DNA of 56,350 bases, from positions 1-56,350 of the forward strand of contig RGUL01000007.1 in assembly GCA_010027845.1 (NCBI GenBank). Direction: 5' to 3'. The first letter of the stretch is position 1. Each line of letters opens with the position of its first letter. Shown here in pieces: positions 9,930-18,663 of this stretch. The position numbers were made by a program, and so were the translations under genes. The notes under the pieces were generated by a model that was not told the DNA's origin, made no database searches, and saw only the letters and a program-made list of their open reading frames with translations. Source of the DNA: Gammaproteobacteria bacterium. Lineage in GTDB: Bacteria > Pseudomonadota > Gammaproteobacteria > Steroidobacterales > Steroidobacteraceae.

Positions 9930-10697
9930 TCAGCGTCGCAGATCTGCAGGGATTGTAAAACCGGACTGAACGGCGATTGCACGCGCCTCCGCGCTGGCAA
10001 GAAATGTGAGAAAACCTTTGTCGTCACCGCCACGGACAACGGCAGCGGGGTAGTGGATGGGCGGGTGCGAATCGGCGGGAAAAACGCCCAACACTTTGAC
10101 GCGAGCTTCAACGCGCGCGTCGGTTTCATAGACGATCCCGAGCGGTGCTTCGCCGCGCGCGACGAAACTCATCGCGGTGCGTACGTTGTCGGAAACCGCG
10201 ATGCGCGTTGCGACTTCATCCCACACACCGAGCGCCGTCAGTGCGGTTTTCGCGTAGCGACCCGCAGGCACGGACTGCGGATCCGCCAGCGACAGACGGC
10301 CATTCGCACCGAGCGACGCCGCGAGCGGAAATCTTTGCGAAATGTTCAATGTCGTTTTGGTGTCGGCCGGCGCGATCAGCACGAGTCGGGTGGCGAAAAC
10401 GTCGCGTCGGGTGCTCGGTTCGACTAGGCCACGAGTGGCGAGACCGTCCATCCACTCGGCGTCTGCAGAGATGAAAACGTCGGCCCGTGCACCCGCTTCG
10501 ATTTGACGTGCGAGCGTCGCCGTCCCCGCAAAGGAATACACGACGGTCTCACCACTTTTACGGGTGTAGGCGGTGCCGATACGTTGCAATACTTCGGTGA
10601 GCGAAGCGGCAGCGAATACGGTCACATCCGCGGCATGTGCCACACCAGGTAAAGCGAATGCTAAAAAAATTGCTCGATGAAGAAAGTGCTTGAACAT
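9930..10697 (-). CDS. modA: Molybdate ABC transporter periplasmic-binding protein (orphan)
   Basis: ModA captures molybdate or tungstate in the periplasm for the ModBC importer. The 255-residue product has a signal peptide cleaved after about residue 22 (GVAHA-AD). The family signature VFAAASLTEVLQRIG follows, with the oxyanion-binding Ser in AAAS and a second binding segment at SFAGTATLARQIEAGARADVFISAD. The central stretch LADPQSVPAGRYAKTAL and the late GIVYETDA are also family hallmarks. modB and modC are not adjacent on either side, so transport would need a permease encoded elsewhere. No clear Shine-Dalgarno precedes the ATG. Confidence 0.9.
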   Translation of the reverse strand: MFKHFLHRAIFLAFALPGVAHAADVTVFAAASLTEVLQRIGTAYTRKSGETVVYSFAGTATLARQIEAGARADVFISADAEWMDGLATRGLVEPSTRRDVFATRLVLIAPADTKTTLNISQRFPLAASLGANGRLSLADPQSVPAGRYAKTALTALGVWDEVATRIAVSDNVRTAMSFVARGEAPLGIVYETDARVEARVKVLGVFPADSHPPIHYPAAVVRGGDDKGFLTFLASAEARAIAVQSGFTIPADLRR

Positions 10698-10795
10698 GGT
10701 GCTAGAGATAACAGAGCGCCATGTCGCTCGCTACCGTGCGAACGTCACGTCGATCTTTGATAGTCTTCCGCAACCGGAGAGCGGAGATTTTTTCG

Positions 10796-11935
10796 ATGGG
10801 TGCGGCGAATTTCGATTTCGATGCAGTGATCGTCGGTGCAGGCGTGATCGGGCTCGCCTGCGCGCGTGCGCTCGCCGTGCGTGGCGAGAACGTGCTCGTG
10901 CTCGAAGCGGGCCCGCGCATCGGCGAGGGCGTTTCGGCGCGTAATTCCGAAGTGATCCACGCCGGGCTGTACTACCCCGACGATAGTCTCAAAGCGAAAC
11001 TCTGCGTCGCCGGACGCCGATTGCTCTACGCATATCTCGACTCGAAAGGGGTCGGTTACGACAGGTGCGGCAAACTCGTGGTGGCGAACGGAGTCGACGA
11101 AATCGCTCGGCTCGAAAAAATCCATGCTCAAGCTCTGAGGAATGGTGTCGAAGGCTTGGAGCGATACACCGCTGCGCAAGCGATGGCGCTCGAGCCCGCC
11201 CTGCGTTGCGACGCAGCGTTGTGGTCGCCCGAGAGCGGCGTGTTCGATAGCCACGGCTATATGCTCGCGTTGCGTGGCGATATCGAGGCCGCGCAAGGAC
11301 ACGTCATCGTCAACGCACCGTTTGAGGGTGCGACGCCGATCACCGCGAACGACCGCGACGCCGGATGGACCGTCCGCGTCGGCGGTGCGGCCGCGACGAC
11401 CATTCGCACGCACGTGCTCGTCACCGCAGCCGGACTAGAAGCGCAACACGTCGCAGAAAAAATCGACGGCTATCCGCCGCAAAGAATTCCGCCGTTGCAT
11501 TACGGCAAGGGCAACTATTTTCGTTATGTCGGCAAGGCGCCGTTCGCGCGTCTCGTTTACCCGCCGCCGATCCCGGGCGCGCTGGGGACGCACTACCGCC
11601 GTAACCTCGGTGGGCAGGCCATCTTCGGCCCGGACCTGCAGTACGTGACCGAACTCGACTATACCGTCGACGTGCGTCGTGCCGAGCGCTTCGTCGCCGA
11701 CGTCCGCAAATTTTGGCCCGCAGTTCCGGACGCAGGCTTGGTCCCCGATTACGTCGGCATCCGTCCGAAACTGCACGGTCCCGGTGAGCCGCAGCCCGAC
11801 TACCGCATCGATGGCCCGGAGATGCACGGCTTGCCGGGGTTGATCGCGCTCTTCGGTATCGAAAGCCCGGGTCTCACGAGTTCGCTCGCACTCGGTGACC
11901 TCGTCGCGAGCCGCCTTGCTAGAATGACCGTATGA
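10796..11935 (+). CDS. FAD-dependent oxidoreductase, LhgO/L-2-hydroxyglutarate oxidase-like
   Basis: This is a 379-residue flavoprotein of the DAO fold. The dinucleotide-binding motif VIVGAGVIGLACARAL (about residues 11-26) is followed by GEGVSARNSEVIHAGLYYP, a segment characteristic of L-2-hydroxyglutarate oxidases. Later blocks (LHYGKGNYF, GTHYRRNLGGQAIFGPD, DYVGIRPKL, GIESPGLTSSLALG) also fit that family. It probably oxidises L-2-hydroxyglutarate or a similar 2-hydroxyacid to the 2-oxoacid. The start at 10796 has GGAG at 10783-10786; the frame is open upstream to 10721 without a better site. Its stop overlaps the next gene by ATGA. Confidence 0.85.
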   Translation: MGAANFDFDAVIVGAGVIGLACARALAVRGENVLVLEAGPRIGEGVSARNSEVIHAGLYYPDDSLKAKLCVAGRRLLYAYLDSKGVGYDRCGKLVVANGVDEIARLEKIHAQALRNGVEGLERYTAAQAMALEPALRCDAALWSPESGVFDSHGYMLALRGDIEAAQGHVIVNAPFEGATPITANDRDAGWTVRVGGAAATTIRTHVLVTAAGLEAQHVAEKIDGYPPQRIPPLHYGKGNYFRYVGKAPFARLVYPPPIPGALGTHYRRNLGGQAIFGPDLQYVTELDYTVDVRRAERFVADVRKFWPAVPDAGLVPDYVGIRPKLHGPGEPQPDYRIDGPEMHGLPGLIALFGIESPGLTSSLALGDLVASRLARMTV

Positions 11936-12150
11936 AGCGCTATCACATCCGTTTCAATACCAAAGCAGCGGGCAGCCCATTCGTGTGGCGGGTGTTCGAG
12001 GACGGCGAGCAGCACCTCGTCAAACATCTCGACATTCGTGTGCCGGTGCGCGACGAGAACACGACGGAAGGCAGCGAGACGAAGTGGAATATCGCCTGCG
12101 ACGGCTACATGCGCATCGTCGACGACGTCGCGATCATCACCGCCGAGTGA
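11932..12150 (+). CDS. Small conserved-looking hypothetical protein
   Basis: A 72-residue soluble protein with no signal peptide or membrane helix. It begins MKRYHIRFNTKAAGSP and contains the aromatic segment FVWRVFEDGEQHLV, followed by a predicted beta-rich half ending VDDVAIITAE. The overlap with the LhgO-like gene (ATGA) supports translation. I do not recognise a domain. Being sandwiched in a tight three-gene unit argues that it is real. Confidence 0.7.
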   Translation: MKRYHIRFNTKAAGSPFVWRVFEDGEQHLVKHLDIRVPVRDENTTEGSETKWNIACDGYMRIVDDVAIITAE

Positions 12151-12160
12151 GCGACCGCAG

Positions 12161-13033
12161 ATGAGCGTCGCACCGTCGGACTTCGCGCGTGCACTGCAGG
12201 AAGCGCGACTCGCGCGCAGCTTATCGGTGCTCGACGCAGCCCAGGCAATGCGTCTGTCGGACCAACAAATCAACGGCCTCGAGCGTGACGACCACGCCAA
12301 CTTCTATTCCGCCGTTTACGCTGAACGCGCCGCGATCGGCTACGCAAAATTTTTGAACGTGTCGACGACTTTGCTCGGCGGCCCACCGTTCGAAGGTGCA
12401 ACGCCGCCACCGCTTGTCGCTTCCGTTGCGACCGTTCCCGCTGCGCCGCCGACCCGACAACGACTGACGAGCCCGTCTGCCGGGTTGTACGGTGCAGTGG
12501 GCGTGGTGCTCGCCGGCATCACCATATTTTTGATCATCGGCCGTGACGGCGGCGAGCCCCCATCGCCACACGATGCGAAGGCGATCGCGGCGGCGACTTC
12601 CGCTGCGGCACCGGCTATGGCTGCGGCGGCGACCGATGTGTCTGCTGCTGCGCCTGTAGCGCCTGCTGCAACGCCGACGCCTGCCGCTCAGGGCACGCCC
12701 GTGAACACCGAAGTGTTGCCGCCGCCCGAAGCACCACAACCGGCGCTACGTGAAGCAGCGCCCGAGCCCGTGCCGAGCGAAGTGTCGCGTACGCGTCGCT
12801 TTTGGTTGGTCGTCAATCGACCCGCGCTCATCAACGTGAGCGATGCGTCGGGCAAAAAGATTTTGGCGGGGCGGCAACCGATCTCGGAAGGACAGCGGGT
12901 GGTTGGTGAGCCGCCGTTTCAACTCGAAACCGACGACCCCGATTCAATCGACGTGTTCTATCTCGGCAACCGCGTTCGGCCGTTGCAAAGCTCGACCAAT
13001 CGCTACTCGGCGCGTTTCGGCGCGCCCGAGTGA
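12161..13033 (+). CDS. RodZ-like membrane protein with cytoplasmic helix-turn-helix
   Basis: The 290-residue protein has three parts. Residues about 5-65 form a Cro/RodZ-type helix-turn-helix (ARSLSVLDAAQAMRLSDQQI, then AERAAIGYAKFL). A membrane helix (GAVGVVLAGITIFLIIG) spans about residues 111-127. A long Ala/Pro-rich periplasmic linker (about 130-205) leads to a C-terminal beta domain with RRFWLVVNRPALINVSDASG. This is the architecture of RodZ and related HTH_25 proteins that tether cytoskeletal or cell-shape functions. It is shorter than E. coli RodZ (337), and mreB is not nearby, so the exact role is open. It starts 10 bases after the small gene upstream. Confidence 0.75.
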   Translation: MSVAPSDFARALQEARLARSLSVLDAAQAMRLSDQQINGLERDDHANFYSAVYAERAAIGYAKFLNVSTTLLGGPPFEGATPPPLVASVATVPAAPPTRQRLTSPSAGLYGAVGVVLAGITIFLIIGRDGGEPPSPHDAKAIAAATSAAAPAMAAAATDVSAAAPVAPAATPTPAAQGTPVNTEVLPPPEAPQPALREAAPEPVPSEVSRTRRFWLVVNRPALINVSDASGKKILAGRQPISEGQRVVGEPPFQLETDDPDSIDVFYLGNRVRPLQSSTNRYSARFGAPE

Positions 13034-13034
13034 C

Positions 13035-14348
13035 TTATTTCGGATACCAGCCGATTTCGTCGACCGGTAAGTCGCGTAACACGTAGCTTTCGGGCGGTGA
13101 TTCGTCGTCCTTGACGATGCGCAGCACGAGTCGCAATTCCCGATGCTCCGCCTCTGCTTTGCGCGCAACTTTTTCGAGTTGCGAGAGCGTTCGAATTTTT
13201 TGGCCGTCGACCGACACCACGAACGAGCCGAAGCGTACTTCGTGCAATTCGGCGGTCGACCCCGGTTCGACTTGATGCACGATGAGCGTACCGGCTTCGT
13301 CGGGATTCGAAATTTCCTTGAGCGAACGCGAGGCGAATACTGCGCCGCTCAACAACAGCCCCCGCCGACCGACGAATTGCAGACTCGGCGTCAAATTCGC
13401 CTCAATCGTCGTTCGCTTGCCGGCGCGTTCGATGTCGATCGAAGTTTTTCCGGCACGGCCTCGTAGCGCGAGTAAAAAATCCGGTGCGCTCTCGAACTTG
13501 CGCGGATCGTTCGTGAGCCCGATCACGGTGTCGCCCGCTTTGAGACCGAAGCCATCGTCGCTCGTCGGATCGACGGCGACCGTTAGCGTTTCGACGTCGT
13601 CTTCGTCGTATGCGAACGTCGTAGCGAGTTTCGGAACTGTCGCTGGTTTGCCCGCGCGCAACAAATCGAGCACCTGACAGGCTTCGCTCGCGATCACCGC
13701 GAAGTTCATATTCTGTGCACGACGTTCCCCCGCCGATGCGGTGTTGATGCCGACCACCACACCCGTGGAGAGATCGATCAGCGGACCACCGGAATTGCCC
13801 GGCGAGATGGGCGCATCGGTTTGCAGCTGCGGATATTCTTTGGAGCGGCTGACGCCCGCCATGATGCCGCGCGTCGCCGTGAACGCGTAGCCGAGAGGGT
13901 GGCCGAAGGCACCCAAATCGCTACCAACCGCGGGCGTGCCTGCGCAGGCGAGGCGTGCTTCGCGCGCTTCCGAAGGAATCGAGCCCTCGGGCAGCTCCAG
14001 TACGGCGACGTCGACGAAGTTGTCCACGAACTTTGCTTTGGCCGTAACGCGCGGCCCGCCTTTGAAGGCAACCAAAATTTTCGCATCGGTGTAGCCTGCG
14101 ACGTGGGCATTGGTCAGCACCCAGCGACGCGCGCGATCGACCAAGAATCCGGCGCCGGTCCAACCGCCTTTCTCGCTTTCGATGAACGAATAGTCGGTCG
14201 AGACGCTGATCCGGACCGTGTAGTGAGCGGCGTCCGCAAAGGCTTGTTCGGCGACCGAGTCGGCGCGCGCCGCGCCGATCATCATCAAAGAAACCGAAGA
14301 CAGTGCAAACGCTGCGAGTTTTCGGCGCAAATGAGAAGCGGATTTCAT
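13035..14348 (-). CDS. Exported trypsin-like serine protease with PDZ-type C-terminus (DegP/HtrA-like)
   Basis: This is a 437-residue secreted protease. After a signal peptide (LAAFALSSVSLMMIGAARA) the catalytic triad is intact: His in LTNAHVAG, Asp in FVDVAVLELP and Ser in SPGNSGGPL. The second half contains two stretches resembling PDZ-type peptide-binding folds, around GLKAGDTVIGLTND and GTLIVHQVEPGSTAELHEV. Start 14348 puts the Met directly before the signal peptide; 27 upstream in-frame codons lack leader features. It converges on the RodZ-like gene with one base between stops. A role in envelope protein quality control is likely; the substrate is unknown. Confidence 0.85.
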   Translation of the reverse strand: MKSASHLRRKLAAFALSSVSLMMIGAARADSVAEQAFADAAHYTVRISVSTDYSFIESEKGGWTGAGFLVDRARRWVLTNAHVAGYTDAKILVAFKGGPRVTAKAKFVDNFVDVAVLELPEGSIPSEAREARLACAGTPAVGSDLGAFGHPLGYAFTATRGIMAGVSRSKEYPQLQTDAPISPGNSGGPLIDLSTGVVVGINTASAGERRAQNMNFAVIASEACQVLDLLRAGKPATVPKLATTFAYDEDDVETLTVAVDPTSDDGFGLKAGDTVIGLTNDPRKFESAPDFLLALRGRAGKTSIDIERAGKRTTIEANLTPSLQFVGRRGLLLSGAVFASRSLKEISNPDEAGTLIVHQVEPGSTAELHEVRFGSFVVSVDGQKIRTLSQLEKVARKAEAEHRELRLVLRIVKDDESPPESYVLRDLPVDEIGWYPK

Positions 14349-14534
14349 GGGGTGAGTGTAACGCGATAGGCGAGACCGCCGCGCCCCTGCACGAAAAAGA
14401 AACGTTTTCCCGATGGAAGGCCAGTGCATGGGTGGCCGCCACGAAGTCGGCGGTGCAGCAGCGCTACCGAATGGTCCCCATATTGGACTCTTCGGGGCTC
14501 AAATTTTGACCCGCTGACATGGTTTAATCGGACC

Positions 14535-15506
14535 GTGGCCCGTCATGAAAAAGTCCAACAAATGTTCGACGCTCTCTGGCGCACACGCGAGCCGCGCGCC
14601 CTCGGCGATCTTTGCGACGAACTTAAGATCTCGCCCGCGACTGCGAAGCGCCTGATCGCGTTCTTGCGTACCCAGCGCGGCGTTGAGGTCCGATACGACC
14701 GCGACCGTAACGGCTACTTTCTCGCCCGCGGCCCGCAAGATGCGAACGTCGCGGCTTTGCTCGGGCTGTCGGGTGCCGAAATTTCCATGCTGCTGGAGGC
14801 AGAGGCCTTACTCGAACAATTCCCACCTGGATTGCTCCGCGACGAGACGGCGGCGGTCCGCAATCGGCTCGGCAAAGTAAAGCGCCAGGCGCTGGGCCGC
14901 GGCGCGCTTAAAGATCGCGTGCGCCTACGAATGACGCAACTGCGACAAACCAGTACCGAAGCCTTCGGGACGGTGCTCTCTGCGCTGCGCACCACGCGTC
15001 GACTCATCTTCACTTATCGCAGTCGCAGCCGCGACCAACAAACCGAACGTAGCTGCTCGCCGTTGCGCCTCACGTTCTATCGAAGCAATTGGTATCTGGC
15101 CGCCTGGTGCCATCAAAGCGACGAGTTGCGCGTGTTCTCGGTCGATCGCATCGACAAACCGCGCATTTCCGGCGAGCCGGCCTTCGAGCCGCCCCCCGAC
15201 ACGATCGCTGCCGAACTCGATTCCAGTTACGGCATCTTCACCGGGCGCGCCGATCGCACCGCCGTGCTGAGGTTCGATGCACTCGCCGCGCGGTGGGTCG
15301 GTGAAGAAGAGTGGCATCCCTACGCCAAAGCCGAACCGCAAGCCGATGGCGGCGTCGTCCTGCGCATACCCTATAAACACGACACGGAACTCGTAATGGA
15401 CGTGTTACGGCACGGCGTGCACTGCGAAGTACTCGCGCCGCCGGAGTTACGCAAAACCGTCGCCGCAGCACTCGCTACCGCAGCGCAGCAATATCGAACG
15501 CGATAA
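14535..15506 (+). CDS. WYL-domain transcriptional regulator
   Basis: This ligand-sensing DNA-binding protein has about 323 residues. The N-terminus (ARHEKVQQMFDALWRTREPRALGDLCDELKISPATAKRLIAFLRT) is a winged helix of the DeoR/HTH_11 type. The central part (RRLIFTYRSRSRD, then PLRLTFYRSNWYLAAWCH) is a WYL domain, and the end (TELVMDVLRHGVHCEVLAPPELR) is the WCX extension. WYL proteins bind nucleic acids or nucleotides and often control stress or defence genes. No ATG fits the alignment. GTG at 14535 is the best start but has no clear ribosome-binding site. The aldo/keto reductase begins 31 bases later. Confidence 0.85.
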   Translation: MARHEKVQQMFDALWRTREPRALGDLCDELKISPATAKRLIAFLRTQRGVEVRYDRDRNGYFLARGPQDANVAALLGLSGAEISMLLEAEALLEQFPPGLLRDETAAVRNRLGKVKRQALGRGALKDRVRLRMTQLRQTSTEAFGTVLSALRTTRRLIFTYRSRSRDQQTERSCSPLRLTFYRSNWYLAAWCHQSDELRVFSVDRIDKPRISGEPAFEPPPDTIAAELDSSYGIFTGRADRTAVLRFDALAARWVGEEEWHPYAKAEPQADGGVVLRIPYKHDTELVMDVLRHGVHCEVLAPPELRKTVAAALATAAQQYRTR

Positions 15507-15537
15507 ACTCGTGTGGGATTGCTACGGAGGGCTACCC

Positions 15538-16449
15538 ATGCTTCGCTTCGATCGCCGTAATGCCGTAAAACTCTTCGTCGGTGCCGCTTGCGCCGCGCAA
15601 CTTGCGCCGAGCATCGCCGCCGAGCCCACACTACTCACCAAAAAAATCCCGAAAACCGGCGAGCGACTGCCCGTGATCGGCGTCGGCACCAACAATTACA
15701 GCCCGACGACGCCCGATGAGCGCGAGGCACGTAAAAAAGTACTCGAAGCATTGACCCGCAACGGTGCGAGGGTGATCGACACCGCGCCTGCCTATCGGGA
15801 ATCCGAACGTACGATCGGCGAGCTGCTCAAAGAAATCGGCAATCGGGAGCAAGCCTTCGTCGCGACCAAAATAACCTCGACCGAGGGCATGCTCGAAGAA
15901 TCGTTTCGTCGTCTGCAAGTGAACACGCTCGATCTCGTACAAGTGCACAACCTCATCAATGTCACTGCGCTATTACCCTTGTTACGCGCCAAAGTCGCAG
16001 AGAAAAAAGTTCGTTATATCGGCGTGACGACTTGGACGGACGATCAATACCCCGAGCTCGCGCAAACGCTGCGGCGCGAGACGCTCGATTTCGTGCAACT
16101 CGATTATTCACTCGGCAATCGAAACGCCGCCGAGGAACTGCTGCCGCTCGCTGCCGAGCGCGGTGTCGCCGTACTCGTCAATGTACCGTTCGGTGGTCGC
16201 CGGGCGACCAATTTGTTCACGCGGGTGCGCGGCCAAGCCGTGCCCGACTGGGCCAAAGAAATCGATGCCAGTACTTGGGCGCAGATTTTCCTGAAATACG
16301 TGGTGTCACACCCGGCCGTCACCTGTGCGATTCCCGGCATGACGCAGCTTGCGAATCTCGAAGACAATCTCGGTGCTGCGCGCGGTCGTCTACCCGATGC
16401 GGCGATGCGAAAGAAAATGGAAGCGTGGTGGGACGCGTTACCGGGCTGA
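15538..16449 (+). CDS. Aldo/keto reductase with Tat signal
   Basis: This NADPH-dependent reductase of the (beta/alpha)8 AKR fold has 303 residues. The N-terminus reads RFDRRNAVKLFVGAACAAQ, a twin-arginine signal with a hydrophobic core and an AxA-type cleavage region, so the folded enzyme should be exported to the periplasm. Catalytic positions are present: Asp and Tyr in VIDTAPAYRES, Lys in FVATKI and His in VQVHNL. The start at 15538 has GGAGG 7 bases upstream. The gene is close behind the WYL regulator and could be its target or share its promoter. The substrate is unknown. Confidence 0.87.
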   Translation: MLRFDRRNAVKLFVGAACAAQLAPSIAAEPTLLTKKIPKTGERLPVIGVGTNNYSPTTPDEREARKKVLEALTRNGARVIDTAPAYRESERTIGELLKEIGNREQAFVATKITSTEGMLEESFRRLQVNTLDLVQVHNLINVTALLPLLRAKVAEKKVRYIGVTTWTDDQYPELAQTLRRETLDFVQLDYSLGNRNAAEELLPLAAERGVAVLVNVPFGGRRATNLFTRVRGQAVPDWAKEIDASTWAQIFLKYVVSHPAVTCAIPGMTQLANLEDNLGAARGRLPDAAMRKKMEAWWDALPG

Positions 16450-16676
16450 GTGCGCGCGCCGTAATTTTTCGAGGCGGACGTTGACGGCTTCGACGTACGC
16501 GTTGCAGCCCGCCATGAACGCGCCTCGGCAGCATGTTATTCGCCGCCCTCAGCCTGCTCTAGCGCCGATCCGAGCGGCCACTGACGACAGCCACCGTCAC
16601 CGCATCACTGCGTGACCCACCGGCGGGGTATCCTTCCGACCATCGTTAGCGAGACCCCAGATAAGGACAGGCCAAG
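16450..16676. other. Intergenic gap between aldo/keto reductase and rmuC
   Basis: No confident gene or terminator is visible in this 227-base gap. A 25-codon frame on the minus strand (16438-16515) has protein-like composition, but it overlaps the upstream gene and has no other support. The rmuC promoter must lie in the right half; I could not pick a convincing pair of hexamers. Confidence 0.6.
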
Positions 16677-17873
16677 ATGGACCTCACCACACTACTGTTG
16701 CTGCTGCTCGCCCTGACGAATTTGGCGATTTTGATCGCGCTGCTGCGCAAACCGAGCGACGCGGTGACGCCGGCGCAGCTCGAGCAACGTTTGCGTGACG
16801 AAAATTCGCGCTTACTGAGCGACCTCGGTCAGAAGCTCAATGACCATAACAACTTCGTCGCACAACAAACGCAAACGGTGATCGGCCACCAAACCACCGC
16901 TCAAGATCGCTTTCGCGTTTCAGTCGATCAACGACTCGAAGAAATACGTCGCACGGTCGACGAAAAATTACATGAGACACTCGAAAAACGCTTGGGTGAG
17001 TCGTTCCAGCGTGTGAGTGAAAATCTCGAACGCGTTCATAAAGATTTAGGTGAAATGCAGACGCTGGCGCAGGGCGTCGGCGATCTGAAAAAAGTCTTGA
17101 CCAACGTCAAGTCACGCGGCACCTGGGGTGAATTTCAGCTCGGCGCGCTGCTCGAAGATATGCTGACGCCGGAGCAGTACGAGCAGAACGTCAAGATTCG
17201 ACCGCGTAGCCCCGAGGTCGTGGAGTTCGCCATCAAACTGCCGGGCCGCGACGAAGAACAAGGCCACGTCTGGTTGCCGATCGACGCCAAGTTCCCGAAA
17301 GAAGACTACGAGCGTCTCATTCAGGCCCAAGAGCATGGTCAGCCGGACCTTGCCGAGGCAGCCGCAAAGGCACTCGCCGATCGCATCGAAGGTTGTGCGC
17401 GGGATATCCAACAAAAATATATTCATCCGCCATATTCGGTCGACTTCGGAATTCTCTTTTTGCCGGTCGAAAGTCTTTACGCGGAGGTGCTGCGTAACGC
17501 AGGTCTCGTCGATCGAATTCAACAAAAATATCGAGTCACGATCGCTGGTCCGACGACTCTCACCGCATTACTCACGAGTCTGCAGATGGGCTTTAAGTCG
17601 CTTGCGATCCAAAAGCGCTCAAGCGAGGTTTGGCAGGTGTTGCGCGCCGTGAAAGCAGACTTCGGAAAATTCGGTGGTTTGCTAGAAAAGGCCAAAGATC
17701 AATTGGCAAAAGTACAAGACTCGCTCGACTCTGCGGCGACCTCATCGCGCAAGATCGAAAATCGCCTTAACAAAGCCGAGCAACTCGCACCGGCCGACCT
17801 CGCAGCAACCCCGGTTCTCACGACCGTACCGCCGGAATCCGAGGATTCCGTGCCGGACGCACGGGCGCAGTGA
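16677..17873 (+). CDS. rmuC: DNA recombination protein RmuC
   Basis: RmuC limits recombination at inverted repeats and is thought to be a membrane-tethered nuclease. The 398-residue protein starts with a membrane anchor (LLLLLLALTNLAILIALL). A long charged coiled coil to about residue 140 follows, then the RmuC domain with SRGTWGEFQLGALLEDML, WLPIDAKFPKEDYERL and VESLYAEVLRN. IDAKFP holds the conserved nuclease-type Asp-x-Lys. A final coiled coil and an acidic tail end the protein. Its last 56 bases overlap the convergent HEPN gene. Confidence 0.95.
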   Translation: MDLTTLLLLLLALTNLAILIALLRKPSDAVTPAQLEQRLRDENSRLLSDLGQKLNDHNNFVAQQTQTVIGHQTTAQDRFRVSVDQRLEEIRRTVDEKLHETLEKRLGESFQRVSENLERVHKDLGEMQTLAQGVGDLKKVLTNVKSRGTWGEFQLGALLEDMLTPEQYEQNVKIRPRSPEVVEFAIKLPGRDEEQGHVWLPIDAKFPKEDYERLIQAQEHGQPDLAEAAAKALADRIEGCARDIQQKYIHPPYSVDFGILFLPVESLYAEVLRNAGLVDRIQQKYRVTIAGPTTLTALLTSLQMGFKSLAIQKRSSEVWQVLRAVKADFGKFGGLLEKAKDQLAKVQDSLDSAATSSRKIENRLNKAEQLAPADLAATPVLTTVPPESEDSVPDARAQ

Positions 17874-18525
17874 CCGCGGGATAGATCGCCGGACCCCAAT
17901 CGTGGTCAGGATGATCGAGCATGATCTCGATGATTACGGGCACCAATTTGCCGAGCAGGTTGGAGCAGTCGCGCACTTGGTCGCGGTTGAGTTGGCTGTC
18001 CCACGTCGCACCGCCGTGTATTAGCTGGTTACGTAGCGTATACAGCCGGGTCATCACGACGCTCAAAATGAGCAAGCGATTATCTTCGCGCAGGCCGACG
18101 AGTGCGAGATTGCGTGCCCGTCGAAAATTCGCCTGCCACTCATTGGCGGTAAGTTCGCCGTTATGGTGGCGCCAAAAGTCAGGGAAGACATAGGGGTTCT
18201 CGAGCAGCACGCGGATGCTGCCGGAGAATGTCTCCCAGATGAGATGTTTAATTCGCTCGCGCGTGTCGAGCTTCAACAAGGTTCTGAGAAACGTCTGGAA
18301 AGTACGCGACTCCGTGAGCGCCGCGCCACGACTGTCGATCGCGTAAGCCGCGTTGAAAGCGATCCAAAGAAAAATAAAACGTGCGTCGGGGTCGGTTTTT
18401 TCGCGCTCGGCGCGTTCTAGCCAACTCAACGACCGGTGGACGCGTAGCACGACACTGTCGGAGTGTGTCTCGCGTTCGGCGCGCTGCCGCGCTTTCAGCT
18501 CTTTGTGGGTCGGGATGCGGGTCAT
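17818..18525 (-). CDS. HEPN-domain protein, candidate RNase or toxin
   Basis: This is a 235-residue helical protein. RNQLIH at residues 165-170 fits the HEPN catalytic signature R-x4-H, with the polar residue next to Arg that active HEPN RNases use. Upstream, FIFLWIAFNAAY (about residues 50-61) matches the first long helix of Apea-like HEPN families. HEPN proteins typically cut tRNA or other RNA in defence, toxin-antitoxin or stress systems. No nucleotidyltransferase (MNT) partner is adjacent. The 3' end overlaps rmuC tail to tail. The start is divergent from the PD-(D/E)XK nuclease, with 138 bases between. The function is inferred from the motif only. Confidence 0.7.
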   Translation of the reverse strand: MTRIPTHKELKARQRAERETHSDSVVLRVHRSLSWLERAEREKTDPDARFIFLWIAFNAAYAIDSRGAALTESRTFQTFLRTLLKLDTRERIKHLIWETFSGSIRVLLENPYVFPDFWRHHNGELTANEWQANFRRARNLALVGLREDNRLLILSVVMTRLYTLRNQLIHGGATWDSQLNRDQVRDCSNLLGKLVPVIIEIMLDHPDHDWGPAIYPAVTAPVRPARNPRIPAVRS

Positions 18526-18650
18526 GGAGCCGATTATTAGCCGACTCGACAGGCGATGTCATGTACGACTCAACCTTACGAAGGTCATCTTTGCACGACG
18601 TACTCGATCGTCGCGATACCCGGGATACTCATTGGAATTAGATCTTGGGC

Positions 18651-18656
18651 TATCAT
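18651..18656 (+). promoter_or_regulatory. -10-like hexamer 7 bases before the nuclease start
   Basis: TATCAT matches the -10 consensus at 5 of 6 positions and ends 7 bases before the ATG at 18664, where no Shine-Dalgarno is visible. Transcription would start at or near the start codon, giving a leaderless mRNA. A convincing -35 was not found. Confidence 0.35.
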
Positions 18657-18663
18657 TTGCGCG

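Noticed and set aside
10766-10793. Hairpin with six T upstream of the LhgO-like gene
   Set aside because: The stem is only 6 bp with a G-T pair, and it contains the gene's own ribosome-binding site. A chance fold is more likely than a terminator.
16438-16515. 25-codon minus-strand frame after the aldo/keto reductase
   Set aside because: Composition looks protein-like, but it overlaps the end of an intact gene, is very short and has no ribosome-binding site.
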